The position numbers and the translations under genes were made by a program. Below are positions 1 through 5,935 of a stretch of 38,483 bases of DNA, piece by piece (within the stretch, counting starts at the first letter, position 1; each line of letters starts with the position of its first letter). The stretch comes from a virus. The stretch spans positions 1 to 38,483 of the IMG/VR virus record IMGVR_UViG_3300046010_011274; one strand, written 5' to 3'. The notes under the pieces were generated by a model, which saw only the letters and a list, made by a program, of their open reading frames with translations, was not told the origin of the DNA and did not search any database.

Positions 1-1
1 T

Positions 2-496
2 AAAATATGCACGATATGCGGAAAACCGTTTGAAACAAAAAAGAAAGAACAACCCACATGTTCGAAACCGTGTGGCGCAGTCATAATTAGCCAAAAAGTT
101 AAAAGGAGAGTCTTGGAGGGGACACATAGAGGCTGGATCACTCGCCCAACGGCTAGTTATCCCGAAAAATATTTTCAACACCGTTTAACTGAATTATGTA
201 TCCCTTATGAATTTAACTATCCAGTACCAAAAAACACGTTAGGTATTCAGAAAGCTGCCGCCTATTTTCTCGATTTTTACTTTCCCGATATCAGACTAGA
301 TTTAGAAATAGATGGAAAACAACATCTAAGGAAAGACCGTCGAGAATCTGATCTCTTTCGCGATGAACTATTGATAAAAAATGGGTATACGGTTTTTCGT
401 ATTCCTTGGGTTAACCCGATAAACGATGCAAATAAAGCGATTTTAGACTCTAAATTCGACGAATTTCTTACATTATATCATAAACTTTCTTCTTGA
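2..496 (+). CDS. Zinc-finger plus Vsr/DUF559-like homing endonuclease, 5'-truncated
   Basis: The frame is open to the left edge of the window, so the N-terminus is missing. It starts with a zinc finger (CTIC, then CSKPC about 16 residues later). The C-terminal part has the DUF559/EDxHD signature: a conserved YFLDFYFPDI stretch, the EIDGKQH catalytic motif, and a DRRESDLFRD-LLIKNGY-V-RIPW tail typical of Vsr-fold homing endonucleases. Such enzymes cut DNA and spread their own gene. The only start codon inside the window is an internal TTG at 113, which would remove the zinc finger, so I read through to the edge. The stop codon overlaps the -35 box of a promoter-like sequence feeding the tRNA-like RNA at 533. 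Two other zinc-finger endonucleases lie nearby at 774 and 3844. Confidence 0.8.
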   Translation, partial: KICTICGKPFETKKKEQPTCSKPCGAVIISQKVKRRVLEGTHRGWITRPTASYPEKYFQHRLTELCIPYEFNYPVPKNTLGIQKAAAYFLDFYFPDIRLDLEIDGKQHLRKDRRESDLFRDELLIKNGYTVFRIPWVNPINDANKAILDSKFDEFLTLYHKLSS

Positions 497-520
497 CTTT
501 CATAATAAAAGTGTTACGTT
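493..520 (+). promoter_or_regulatory. Promoter-like sequence before the tRNA cluster
   Basis: TTGACT at 493-498 is followed after 16 nt by TACGTT at 515-520. The -35 box is good and the -10 box weak. It overlaps the stop codon of the upstream endonuclease and would start transcription just before the small tRNA-like RNA at 533. Confidence 0.35.
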
Positions 521-532
521 GTTAACATAAAT

Positions 533-580
533 AGCGTTCTATGGAAGAGATCGTCGATTCGAATCCGACCTACGCTACCA
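533..580 (+). ncRNA. tRNA-like minihelix: acceptor and T-arm only
   Basis: AGCGT (533-537) pairs with ACGCT (572-576), followed by A and a coded CCA. A T-arm (GTCG/CGAC with loop TTCGAAT) precedes the 3' acceptor strand. Only about 13 nt stand where the D-arm and anticodon arm should be, so this cannot be a normal tRNA. It could be the 3' remnant of a tRNA broken by endonuclease insertion, or a real minihelix RNA with a CCA end. Confidence 0.45.
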
Positions 581-583
581 CCT

Positions 584-761
584 GTATTAGCACGAGATGC
601 GGTATCATATGAGTACTTTATGATGTGTTTAAATTGTAAGGCAAAGCATAAGTCCTTATAAAGTCGGTGTGAATCCGACCAATACGAGAAATTTAACAAT
701 AATTTTGGGAAGAATGAGAATAAAATTCTTTGGTTCAAACCCCATATGCTCCACATATGGG
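584..761 (+). other. Non-coding stretch with tRNA 3'-end remnants
   Basis: No gene is evident. A hairpin GTCGG/CCGAC with a T-loop-sized loop lies at 663-679. At 732-753 a T-arm-like sequence GGTTCAAACCCC runs into ATATGCTCCA, closely resembling the 3' end of the tRNA-Ala at 1613-1690. CCCATATG (741-748) and CATATGGG (754-761) form a perfect 8-bp inverted repeat around CTCCA. I read the second part as a remnant tRNA 3' end left upstream of the inserted endonuclease gene. Confidence 0.4.
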
Positions 762-773
762 ATAAATACATAA

Positions 774-1631
774 ATGGGTGCGAAAATAGAAATAATATGT
801 CCGAGATGTGATAAAGTCGCGTTAAAAGAGAAAAGGGAAGTAACTAGACAAACGAAAAAGAATAATCCCATTTTCTGTTCTAAAGAATGTGCTATCGCTA
901 ACAATATCGAAAAACGCACCACTCATTCGACAATAGAAAAATCTTGTTTAAATTGTGGTGATGATTTTCAGACCACTACCCATATAAAGGCTAGATCGTG
1001 TTGCTCTATTAGATGTGCCAGAGAATATTCTTATAGATTTGTAAATTCTGAAAAAATCGCAAAATCCCTAAAAGAATATTATCAACATAACCCGCATCCC
1101 AAAACTGGGAAATTTTACGATTATTCGGCGAGAATATTAAAAAACATCGCGGCATCTGATGATAGAAACTCAGATGGGACATATAAGCTAATCTGTATTC
1201 AATGTGGATCACCATTTGACCATTTAAATAAATATAGAAAAACCTGCTCGGAGGTATGTAGTCACCGAAGACGATCATTATTATGTGGTGGAGAAACGAA
1301 CTATAGAAAATTTAAATATAAAAATATTTGGATGGATTCTTCTTGGGAAGTTGAACTAGCGGAATGGTTTGACGTTAACGGCATTAAATGGATAAGAGAT
1401 AAAAAGATAAAGTTTAAATGGGTTGATTCTTTAGGATTATCCCATACCTATTATCCAGATTTTTATCTTGAAGCTTACGATATATACGTTGATCCGAAAA
1501 ACAAATTTTTACAGAGAAAAGATAAAGAAAAGCTTGACTATGTTAGAAATGAGTATAAGATAACACTGCTGAGTGGATTTCTTGAAGAAATCAAAGAACA
1601 GATAATTAAAATGGGGCATGGGACTGCATAG
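774..1631 (+). CDS. Zinc-finger plus PD-(D/E)XK homing endonuclease
   Basis: A 285-residue protein with several CxxC zinc knuckles in the N-terminal two thirds (CPRC/CSKEC, CLNC/CSIRC, CIQC/CSEVC). The C-terminal nuclease domain carries a conserved SSWEVEL glutamate helix, then YYPDFY and, after a short spacer, YVDPKNK, giving a PD...DxK active site. It matches the paralogue at 3844-3155 in domain order and motifs. The last codons run into the 5' acceptor of tRNA-Ala (the protein ends GHGTA and the stop lies inside the tRNA), as expected for an element inserted at a tRNA gene. Probable site-specific mobile endonuclease; the target is inferred to be a tRNA gene. Confidence 0.8.
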   Translation: MGAKIEIICPRCDKVALKEKREVTRQTKKNNPIFCSKECAIANNIEKRTTHSTIEKSCLNCGDDFQTTTHIKARSCCSIRCAREYSYRFVNSEKIAKSLKEYYQHNPHPKTGKFYDYSARILKNIAASDDRNSDGTYKLICIQCGSPFDHLNKYRKTCSEVCSHRRRSLLCGGETNYRKFKYKNIWMDSSWEVELAEWFDVNGIKWIRDKKIKFKWVDSLGLSHTYYPDFYLEAYDIYVDPKNKFLQRKDKEKLDYVRNEYKITLLSGFLEEIKEQIIKMGHGTA

Positions 1632-1690
1632 TGTGGTCGATAGTTTTGCAAACTATATTCAGACGGGCGCGATACCCGTATGCTCCACCA
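1613..1690 (+). tRNA. tRNA-Ala(TGC)
   Basis: GGGGCAT pairs with ATGCTCC; discriminator A and CCA are coded. Anticodon arm ATAGT-TTTGCAA-ACTAT gives anticodon TGC. The T-loop is CGCGATA rather than TTCGATA, which is unusual. The 5' end overlaps the upstream endonuclease gene, and the last A of CCA is the A of the next gene's ATG. Confidence 0.9.
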
Positions 1691-1953
1691 TGAAAATAGA
1701 CAAAGTTACTAATATTTTTCCGACATTTGGAGAACGAACGATAGAAATCAGCGATGGCGAAGAAAATCTAACCTTAAATATCAATGAGTTGTTATATAGT
1801 TTGCGGGTGCTTAGATTCACCGACAAACAAATTATGGAAGAATTCCATGCGACCATTAAAAACTCCTTTACAAATGAAGCAAACCGTGCTATAATATGGA
1901 ACACGATTGCGAACATCTTAGTAACAGAGCATTACCTTCCACCTTTCACTTAA
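1690..1953 (+). CDS. Hypothetical protein (87 aa)
   Basis: Unrecognised acidic protein. The ATG overlaps the final A of the tRNA-Ala CCA, so tRNA 3' processing would remove or expose its start codon. No ribosome binding site is present. An upstream extension to 1618 would be encoded by the tRNA itself and is rejected. The C-terminal half looks helical (residues RFTDKQIMEEFH onward). Confidence 0.6.
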   Translation: MKIDKVTNIFPTFGERTIEISDGEENLTLNINELLYSLRVLRFTDKQIMEEFHATIKNSFTNEANRAIIWNTIANILVTEHYLPPFT

Positions 1954-1983
1954 CATGAACATTCAAGCAAAGTAACATACAAT

Positions 1984-2057
1984 GCACCATTAGTTTAATG
2001 GCAAAACGGCTTCCTTCCAAGTAGCGGTCGTCAGTTCGATTCTGACATGGTGCTCCA
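1984..2057 (+). tRNA. tRNA-Gly(TCC)
   Basis: GCACCAT pairs with ATGGTGC; discriminator T; CCA coded. The anticodon loop CTTCCAA gives TCC. D-loop and T-arm (GTCAG-TTCGATT-CTGAC) are standard. Confidence 0.93.
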
Positions 2058-2090
2058 AATTTCACATATGAAAGTTCTTACCACATTTAA

Positions 2091-2285
2091 AATTCCAGTC
2101 ATATTGATGGTGATTCCGATAATAATGACTTATCAAATTTTAGATTGGTCTGTGCGAATTGTGATTGTCAATTACCAACATTTAAATCAAAAAATAAAGG
2201 GAACGGTAGGAGATACGATAGAGAATATAAAAGGGTTCTTGCCGAGGTCGGCTCCTCAAGTGCTCTTGAAAAGCACGGTGACTGA
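2091..2285 (+). pseudogene. HNH endonuclease remnant
   Basis: In this frame the sequence reads HIDGDSDNNDLSNFRLVCANC followed by DCQLPTFKSKNKG, the well-known C-terminal HNH signature (HIDGN..NN.L.NL..LC.NCH.QT.T). There is no start codon: a stop lies directly upstream at 2088 and the preceding part (KIPV) sits in another frame, so the gene is truncated and frameshifted. Its end runs through the first half of tRNA-Ser(TGA). Probably a decayed mobile endonuclease between two tRNA genes. Confidence 0.65.
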
Positions 2286-2316
2286 AAGGTCAATCGTTCG
2301 ATGCGATCAAGAACCG
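2234..2316 (+). tRNA. tRNA-Ser(TGA), no coded CCA
   Basis: GGTTCTT pairs perfectly with AAGAACC; discriminator G followed by CAA, so CCA must be added. Anticodon arm GTGCT-CTTGAAA-AGCAC gives TGA. A long class II variable arm (GACTGAAAGGTC hairpin) confirms serine. Confidence 0.95.
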
Positions 2317-2347
2317 CAATAAAAATTAATAATACTAAGTAGACTGT

Positions 2348-2521
2348 ATGATCGAATCATTAATCTCATTACTTATTATCGCCCTAATCCTATACATTAT
2401 CTTTTTCGTCGTAGGACAATTCATATCAGGAACTCCTTTACAGCTTATAGGAATTGTCCTTGGATTGGTTTTCCTTTTGAAAGCACTCGCAACATTTGGT
2501 TTGGGAATTGGCGGTTTTTAG
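2348..2521 (+). CDS. Small Thivi_2564-like membrane protein (57 aa)
   Basis: Two predicted membrane segments: residues 4-23 (SLLIIALILYIIFFVVG) and 30-57 (LIGIVLGLVFLLKALATFG). The sequence resembles the small Thivi_2564-type membrane protein family seen in many bacteria, whose function is unknown. It lies alone between tRNA-Ser and the promoter at 2522. Confidence 0.65.
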   Translation: MIESLISLLIIALILYIIFFVVGQFISGTPLQLIGIVLGLVFLLKALATFGLGIGGF

Positions 2522-2550
2522 TTGACAATTACATCAAGTTGATGTATGAT
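2522..2550 (+). promoter_or_regulatory. Sigma70-type promoter, leaderless
   Basis: TTGACA (2522-2527), 17 nt, TATGAT (2545-2550). The ATG follows 5 nt later at 2556, so transcription should begin at or next to the start codon. Confidence 0.75.
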
Positions 2551-2555
2551 AACGT

Positions 2556-2768
2556 ATGCTAGATGATGACGACAACAAATTCTTAAACTACAATCTAGAC
2601 CTTAACAATAATGAAATGGATTCATTGTTTGAATGGTTAAGGTCGCTCGGATTAAATGTTCAGACAGAGGTTGAAGTACCGATGGTTGACGATATTGAAG
2701 AACATCATCTGCCGCCTCCCACGGGTAAACTGTGGTATTATGGGGAGATAGTAACAGCGAAAAATTAA
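2556..2768 (+). CDS. Hypothetical acidic protein (70 aa)
   Basis: Unrecognised; begins MLDDDDNKF and is strongly acidic. It starts 5 nt after the -10 box of the promoter at 2522, which supports this start and a leaderless transcript. Confidence 0.6.
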   Translation: MLDDDDNKFLNYNLDLNNNEMDSLFEWLRSLGLNVQTEVEVPMVDDIEEHHLPPPTGKLWYYGEIVTAKN

Positions 2769-2773
2769 AATTC

Positions 2774-3004
2774 ATGACAAGTGCAAACGTAACAGAATAC
2801 ACTATATACGATAAAGAGACAGGAGAAGAAGTAGGAACACATTCTCAGCACTGGTATTGTAAAACTAAGTGGGAGAATCTACTGAAATTCCAGCCATTAG
2901 AAAATTATGAAATTTTAACTTGGTGGTATGACGAAGAAGAAGAGTATAATGAGGGAGAAACAGTAAATCTCAAAGATTTCGTAGAGAAAAGAATTAAAAT
3001 TTAA
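2774..3004 (+). CDS. Hypothetical protein (76 aa)
   Basis: Unrecognised. I chose the ATG at 2774, which avoids a 37-nt overlap with the upstream gene. It has an aromatic stretch (ILTWWYDEEEEYNEGE) and is acidic. It ends 3 nt before the atypical tRNA-like RNA at 3008, so it is probably co-transcribed with it from the promoter at 2522. Confidence 0.55.
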   Translation: MTSANVTEYTIYDKETGEEVGTHSQHWYCKTKWENLLKFQPLENYEILTWWYDEEEEYNEGETVNLKDFVEKRIKI

Positions 3005-3007
3005 AAT

Positions 3008-3107
3008 GGGTGTGTTGGTCATGGGTTAGACTGGTGGTTCGATTCCACTGTAAACATGGTTGTGCTCGACGGAGCAAAGCAGGGTTCGAGTCCCGCCGCA
3101 TCCACCA
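3008..3107 (+). tRNA. Atypical 100-nt tRNA-like RNA
   Basis: GGGTGTG pairs with CGCATCC; discriminator A and CCA are coded. The D-arm (GGTC-ATGGGTTA-GACT) is canonical. The next hairpin, GGTGG-TTCGATT-CCACT, occupies the anticodon position but has the sequence of a T-arm; read as an anticodon loop it gives CGA with T at position 37. A 29-nt variable region with hairpin GCTC-GACG-GAGC follows, then a true T-arm with one bulged A (GC-A-GGG/CCCGC). A complete tRNA-Ser(CGA) exists at 8542, so this is either a second, aberrant Ser-type tRNA or a recombinant containing two T-arms. Confidence 0.5.
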
Positions 3108-3116
3108 ATTTAAAAT

Positions 3117-3196
3117 GGGCATGTATACCCTTGCGCTACGAACGCATTGAAAGGTTAACTGGATACATGGGGGTTCAACTCCCTCCATGCTCGCCA
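3117..3196 (+). tRNA. tRNA-Arg(ACG)-like RNA with rearranged middle, copy 1
   Basis: GGGCATG pairs with CATGCTC; discriminator G and CCA are coded; the T-arm GGGGG-TTCAACT-CCCTC is normal. Only 8 nt separate the acceptor from a hairpin with the exact Arg(ACG) anticodon loop CTACGAA (anticodon 3138-3140). The D-loop-like motif AACTGGATA comes after the anticodon hairpin instead of before it. A short helix (ACC 3127-3129 with GGT 3153-3155) encloses the hairpin. Copy 2 at 5936 has the same 80-nt length and the same topology. Confidence 0.6.
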
Positions 3197-3844
3197 TTTA
3201 GAAATAATAATAGATTGTAAGTGATCTAGATTGCCGTATATCAAATCGACCATATCGGATATAGTTTCTAATTTTACTCTTTGTTGAATTACAACTAGAG
3301 GATTTTTGGGATCGACATATAGATTAAGGTTGGGGATATAAAAATCAGGAAAATACCGATGCTCTTTCCCGTTCACATCGACCCATTTAATGGGAGCAGG
3401 TATGATAAAAGAGATATCGTTTTCTTCGAAAAAATACACCATATCCAGTTCCCACTGTGAATCGAAGTGCATCCCTTTATAGGTTAAAGATTTATTACCT
3501 CGCGCATTTTTTCTTTTAGTGGAAAGATAGCAATCATCAGAGCAAGTGGTTGGCCATGTGCATGATTTCGAGGTTGTTTTGCGATACGCTAAAAACTCCT
3601 TCTTGCAGAAATTACATAGTTTCATTTTAGTAACTTTTTTAACACGCTTATTGACGACATGAGTAAATACCCCATCCGATATTAGTTTTTTAATAGATGA
3701 TGAGGTTTTTAATTTTGTCGCAGTGGAATGTTGTCTAGTGTTAGAGCAACGTCTTGAGCAAAAAAGCAACGGTGCGCGATTTATTTGTTTTTTAGAAGAT
3801 CGCCATTCATCACCGATATCGCCGCCACATGTTTTACATTTCAT
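3155..3844 (-). CDS. Zinc-finger plus PD-(D/E)XK homing endonuclease
   Basis: A 229-residue protein with zinc knuckles CKTC/CSRRC near the N-terminus and CNFC/CSDDC in the middle. The nuclease domain has DSQWELDM, RYFPDFY and YVDPKNP, so PD...DxK. It is a paralogue of the gene at 774. I chose the ATG at 3844 (MKCKTC) over the TTG at 3889. The last dozen codons are antisense to the Arg(ACG)-like RNA at 3117-3196, so gene and tRNA overlap tail to tail. Confidence 0.8.
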   Translation of the reverse strand: MKCKTCGGDIGDEWRSSKKQINRAPLLFCSRRCSNTRQHSTATKLKTSSSIKKLISDGVFTHVVNKRVKKVTKMKLCNFCKKEFLAYRKTTSKSCTWPTTCSDDCYLSTKRKNARGNKSLTYKGMHFDSQWELDMVYFFEENDISFIIPAPIKWVDVNGKEHRYFPDFYIPNLNLYVDPKNPLVVIQQRVKLETISDMVDLIYGNLDHLQSIIISKWRAWRELNPHVSS

Positions 3845-3909
3845 AATCGACAGATACTTATCAAAGCTAACTTTGATTTTAAAGTTCAATTATTAAGTCA
3901 AGAAAAACG

Positions 3910-3938
3910 TTGACAGACATTTAAACATATGGTAGATT
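3910..3938 (+). promoter_or_regulatory. Sigma70-type promoter, leaderless
   Basis: TTGACA (3910-3915), 17 nt, TAGATT (3933-3938); the ATG lies 6 nt further on at 3945. Confidence 0.7.
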
Positions 3939-3944
3939 GAAACA

Positions 3945-4214
3945 ATGATAAAGTATATTAAAGAATGGATAAACGTCTTACTCTTTTGGATAAGAGTTCA
4001 AAAACAGTTAAAAAAAGAAGATAACTGTAAGAAAGGTATCCATTCATGGCGCAAGAATCCAAATTGGTATCAAACCGATAAACACGGTAATCATGTTTTT
4101 TACGGTAAGCAAGAATTTAGAGATTTTCCGAGTTTGTGTATAGAAGTTTATTATATGCAATGTGAATGTTGTGGACATAAAAAAGTAACTCGTGAGAAAA
4201 TCAATTACGATTAA
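3945..4214 (+). CDS. Hypothetical zinc-knuckle protein (89 aa)
   Basis: Unrecognised, basic. An N-terminal hydrophobic patch (INVLLFWIRV) is followed by several aromatic residues and a C-terminal CECCGHKK metal-binding motif. It heads a three-gene run with 4217 and 4339 under the promoter at 3910. Confidence 0.65.
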   Translation: MIKYIKEWINVLLFWIRVQKQLKKEDNCKKGIHSWRKNPNWYQTDKHGNHVFYGKQEFRDFPSLCIEVYYMQCECCGHKKVTREKINYD

Positions 4215-4216
4215 AT

Positions 4217-4342
4217 ATGGTCAAATGTAATATCGCAGAGTTCTTTCGAAAGATTAGAAAAGAACAACTAGAGTCCCAAGGTCCGGTCACGCAAGAGGTG
4301 ATCGACGAGATAAAAAAATCTAGAAAATATCAAAATAAATGA
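4217..4342 (+). CDS. Small hypothetical protein (41 aa)
   Basis: A basic, helical small ORF (begins MVKCNIAEFFRKIRKEQ). It sits 2 nt after the upstream stop and overlaps the next gene by ATGA at 4339-4342. This tight packing on both sides argues that it is real. No known family. Confidence 0.55.
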   Translation: MVKCNIAEFFRKIRKEQLESQGPVTQEVIDEIKKSRKYQNK

Positions 4343-4752
4343 TGAAAATACATGATAAAGTAGTTGAAGAACAGTTTAGAAACGGTCAATCTTGTATCAA
4401 GATAAATTCTAGACAAGAATTGGATGAGCTTGCTGAATATTTCAATGATATTGAACAGAGTCATAAGGAATTTAATTCCTTGTATGATTATGCTCATATC
4501 ATAAACTACAGTTCTGGAGATAAAAGACTGTGTTGCTTCTCGGGAAATAGAAACCGGACTGTTCATGATTCGTTGGATTCTTTTTGTACATTAGAGTTGG
4601 AGCACTACAAAACCTTAGAAGTGCCTGTTGTGTATTCTTTCAATAAAGATTCTAAAAATATAAACTGTTCTGTTTCGCAGAACCATATCCAGATAGGAAT
4701 ATATAAATTTAAAAGAGAAGAATTTGAAAAATTTGTAAAAGAATCGCTTTGA
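4339..4752 (+). CDS. Hypothetical protein (137 aa)
   Basis: Unrecognised soluble protein. It is translationally coupled to the small gene upstream through an ATGA overlap. No membrane segment or metal motif is seen. Last gene of the 3945-4752 unit, ahead of the class II tRNA. Confidence 0.65.
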   Translation: MMKIHDKVVEEQFRNGQSCIKINSRQELDELAEYFNDIEQSHKEFNSLYDYAHIINYSSGDKRLCCFSGNRNRTVHDSLDSFCTLELEHYKTLEVPVVYSFNKDSKNINCSVSQNHIQIGIYKFKREEFEKFVKESL

Positions 4753-4806
4753 CTGTATAAACAGCATTCGACGAAAACGGAAACTGCTATTATTAAGTAA
4801 GGAAAT

Positions 4807-4895
4807 GTTGGGGTGCCTGAGCGGTTTAAAGGGCTAGTCTTGTAAACTAGAAAGCGGAAGCTTAATCATGGGTTCGAATCCCATCTCCAACTCCA
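4807..4895 (+). tRNA. Class II tRNA with Thr anticodon TGT
   Basis: GTTGGGG pairs with CTCCAAC; discriminator T; CCA coded. The anticodon arm CTAGT-CTTGTAA-ACTAG is perfect and gives TGT (codon ACA, Thr). The body is serine-like: a class II variable arm with an AGC-GGAA-GCT hairpin and a CCTGAGCGGTTTAAAGGG D-arm. Bacterial tRNA-Thr normally has a short variable loop. Either a Ser-type tRNA with a mutated anticodon or an unusual Thr tRNA. Confidence 0.8.
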
Positions 4896-4921
4896 TATTA
4901 TGGAAACCTCTGAGAATTTAC

Positions 4922-4929
4922 CATAAATA
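4922..4929 (+). promoter_or_regulatory. T4-late-like promoter box
   Basis: CATAAATA, 11 nt before the ATG at 4941, resembles the T4 late consensus TATAAATA. Confidence 0.4.
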
Positions 4930-4940
4930 AGGGAAACCTT

Positions 4941-5213
4941 ATGAAAAGTATATTATTCTCACTGGTGTTACTATTAGCCTCATCTTCATGCTCATCTGTC
5001 GGTGTTTCTCTTCAGCAAATAGGAGGACAGACAATGAATTGTGGAGTTAAGCTTGCAGTGAAGTGTGATGAGTCGGCATTGACTCGCCCTTTCATTATCG
5101 TTCCTTCTATTTTTCCTATGATAGCAGTCGGTTTTCCAATATGGAGTCTGGGATATGTATTAGAGGAAAACGCTGATGATTTTCTATCCGAAGAAAATTT
5201 AGAGAGTTTGTAA
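4941..5213 (+). CDS. Small lipoprotein, paralogue of the gene at 11728
   Basis: Signal peptide MKSILFSLVLLLASSSC with a lipobox, so it is probably exported and lipid-anchored. The mature part shares the pattern PF-IVP-F-PMI-G-P-W--G with the lipoprotein at 11728. No known family. A CATAAATA box upstream suggests late expression, and a role at the host envelope is inferred. Confidence 0.65.
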   Translation: MKSILFSLVLLLASSSCSSVGVSLQQIGGQTMNCGVKLAVKCDESALTRPFIIVPSIFPMIAVGFPIWSLGYVLEENADDFLSEENLESL

Positions 5214-5220
5214 ATTTGTG

Positions 5221-5249
5221 TTGACTCACTCATTGAAGTGTGTTATAAT
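5221..5249 (+). promoter_or_regulatory. Sigma70-type promoter for tRNA genes
   Basis: TTGACT (5221-5226), 17 nt, TATAAT (5244-5249); tRNA-Asp begins 13 nt downstream, leaving a short 5' leader for RNase P. Confidence 0.85.
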
Positions 5250-5262
5250 GTTAAAGTTAAAT

Positions 5263-5337
5263 GGAGTTATCGTATAGTGGTTATTACCTAGGATTGTCGA
5301 TCCTATGACAGGGGTTCAATTCCCCTTAGCTTCGCCA
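5263..5337 (+). tRNA. tRNA-Asp(GTC)
   Basis: GGAGTTA pairs with TAGCTTC; discriminator G; CCA coded. Anticodon arm TAGGA-TTGTCGA-TCCTA gives GTC. T-arm GGGG-TTCAATT-CCCC. Confidence 0.95.
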
Positions 5338-5367
5338 ATAGATTTTCAGTCAGTAGAGTATAAGACG

Positions 5368-5441
5368 GGGTTAGTAGTTTAATGGTAAAACCTTTCTTTG
5401 TGGAAGAAAAGTCGGCGGTTCAATTCTGCCCTAGCCCACCA
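5368..5441 (+). tRNA. tRNA-His(GTG)
   Basis: GGGTTAG pairs with CTAGCCC; CCA coded. Anticodon arm TTTCT-TTGTGGA-AGAAA gives GTG. An extra G at 5367 could be the G-1 typical of tRNA-His, but the discriminator is A rather than C. Confidence 0.93.
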
Positions 5442-5554
5442 ACAACATTATTCGAATCTTACCTAACGCACCATCCATAGTTCGGCAACGACTCTAAGGA
5501 CAAATAAGAATGTAGAGAAATCATAAGTCTTATAATCAAAAGTCATTGCATAAT
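5442..5554 (+). other. Spacer between tRNA-His and tRNA-Trp
   Basis: No gene is recognised. It holds a TTCGAAT...CTAACGCACCA string resembling a tRNA 3' end but with no T-stem or matching 5' strand, and a weak CTCTA/TAGAG hairpin. Confidence 0.4.
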
Positions 5555-5632
5555 ATACGGTCATGTTCCAAGGCAAGGCGACTTTGACTCCAAATCAGAG
5601 TGTGTAGAGTTCGATTCTCTAACCGTATGCCA
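5555..5632 (+). tRNA. tRNA-Trp(CCA)
   Basis: ATACGGT pairs with ACCGTAT; discriminator G; CCA coded. Anticodon arm TTTGA-CTCCAAA-TCAGA gives CCA. T-arm TAGAG-TTCGATT-CTCTA. Confidence 0.92.
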
Positions 5633-5641
5633 AATATAAAT

Positions 5642-5715
5642 GCGGAATTAATTTAGTGGTAGAATATGACATTGCCAATGTCAAGACGAGGTTTCGATTA
5701 CCTCATTCCGCACCA
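5642..5715 (+). tRNA. tRNA-Gly(GCC)
   Basis: GCGGAAT pairs with ATTCCGC; discriminator A; CCA coded. Anticodon arm TGACA-TTGCCAA-TGTCA gives GCC. Confidence 0.95.
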
Positions 5716-5750
5716 CAGGGATTATAAATATAATTTCTGATAAATATAAT

Positions 5751-5824
5751 GGCGGTTGGCATAGGCCAGGTGGTCTGGTGACTCTCATAAGGTTACAAGT
5801 CGAGTTCGAGTCTCGGGGCCGCAT
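5751..5824 (+). tRNA. tRNA-Met(CAT), possibly initiator-like
   Basis: The anticodon loop CTCATAA is the classic Met loop, with stem TGACT/GGTTA. T-arm TCGAG-TTCGAGT-CTCGG. With a normal-length acceptor, position 1 (G) faces position 72 (A) unpaired, as in bacterial initiator tRNAs, although the anticodon stem lacks the initiator G-C triplet. The D-arm is irregular. The 3' end reads TCA, so CCA is not coded. A GATAAATA box lies just upstream at 5739-5746. Confidence 0.75.
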
Positions 5825-5839
5825 CATTACATTATAAAA

Positions 5840-5927
5840 GGAAAATATCCGGCAGGATGAGGGGCAATCTTGGAAAGATTGTGGTCACTCGAAAGAGGGC
5901 TTGAGCGTTCGAGTCGCTCATTTTCCG
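5840..5927 (+). tRNA. tRNA-Ser(GGA), no coded CCA
   Basis: GGAAAAT pairs with ATTTTCC; discriminator G, then CAT. Anticodon arm CAATC-TTGGAAA-GATTG gives GGA. A long variable arm with CTC-GAAA-GAG confirms serine class II. Confidence 0.93.
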
Positions 5928-5935
5928 CATTAAAT

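Noticed and set aside
605-753. A 149-nt tRNA closed by TCATATG and CATATGC plus T-CCA
   Set aside because: Only six acceptor pairs, no D or anticodon arm, and the 3' acceptor overlaps the T-stem; the tRNA-Ala remnant explanation is simpler.
741-800. A second permuted tRNA using the inverted repeat CCCATATG-CTCCA-CATATGGG
   Set aside because: No D-arm follows the supposed 5' acceptor and the T-stem is poor. Not enough support compared with the case at 6990.
5442-5480. TTCGAATCTTACCTAACGCACCA as a tRNA 3' end
   Set aside because: There is no T-stem and no complementary 5' acceptor strand on either side.
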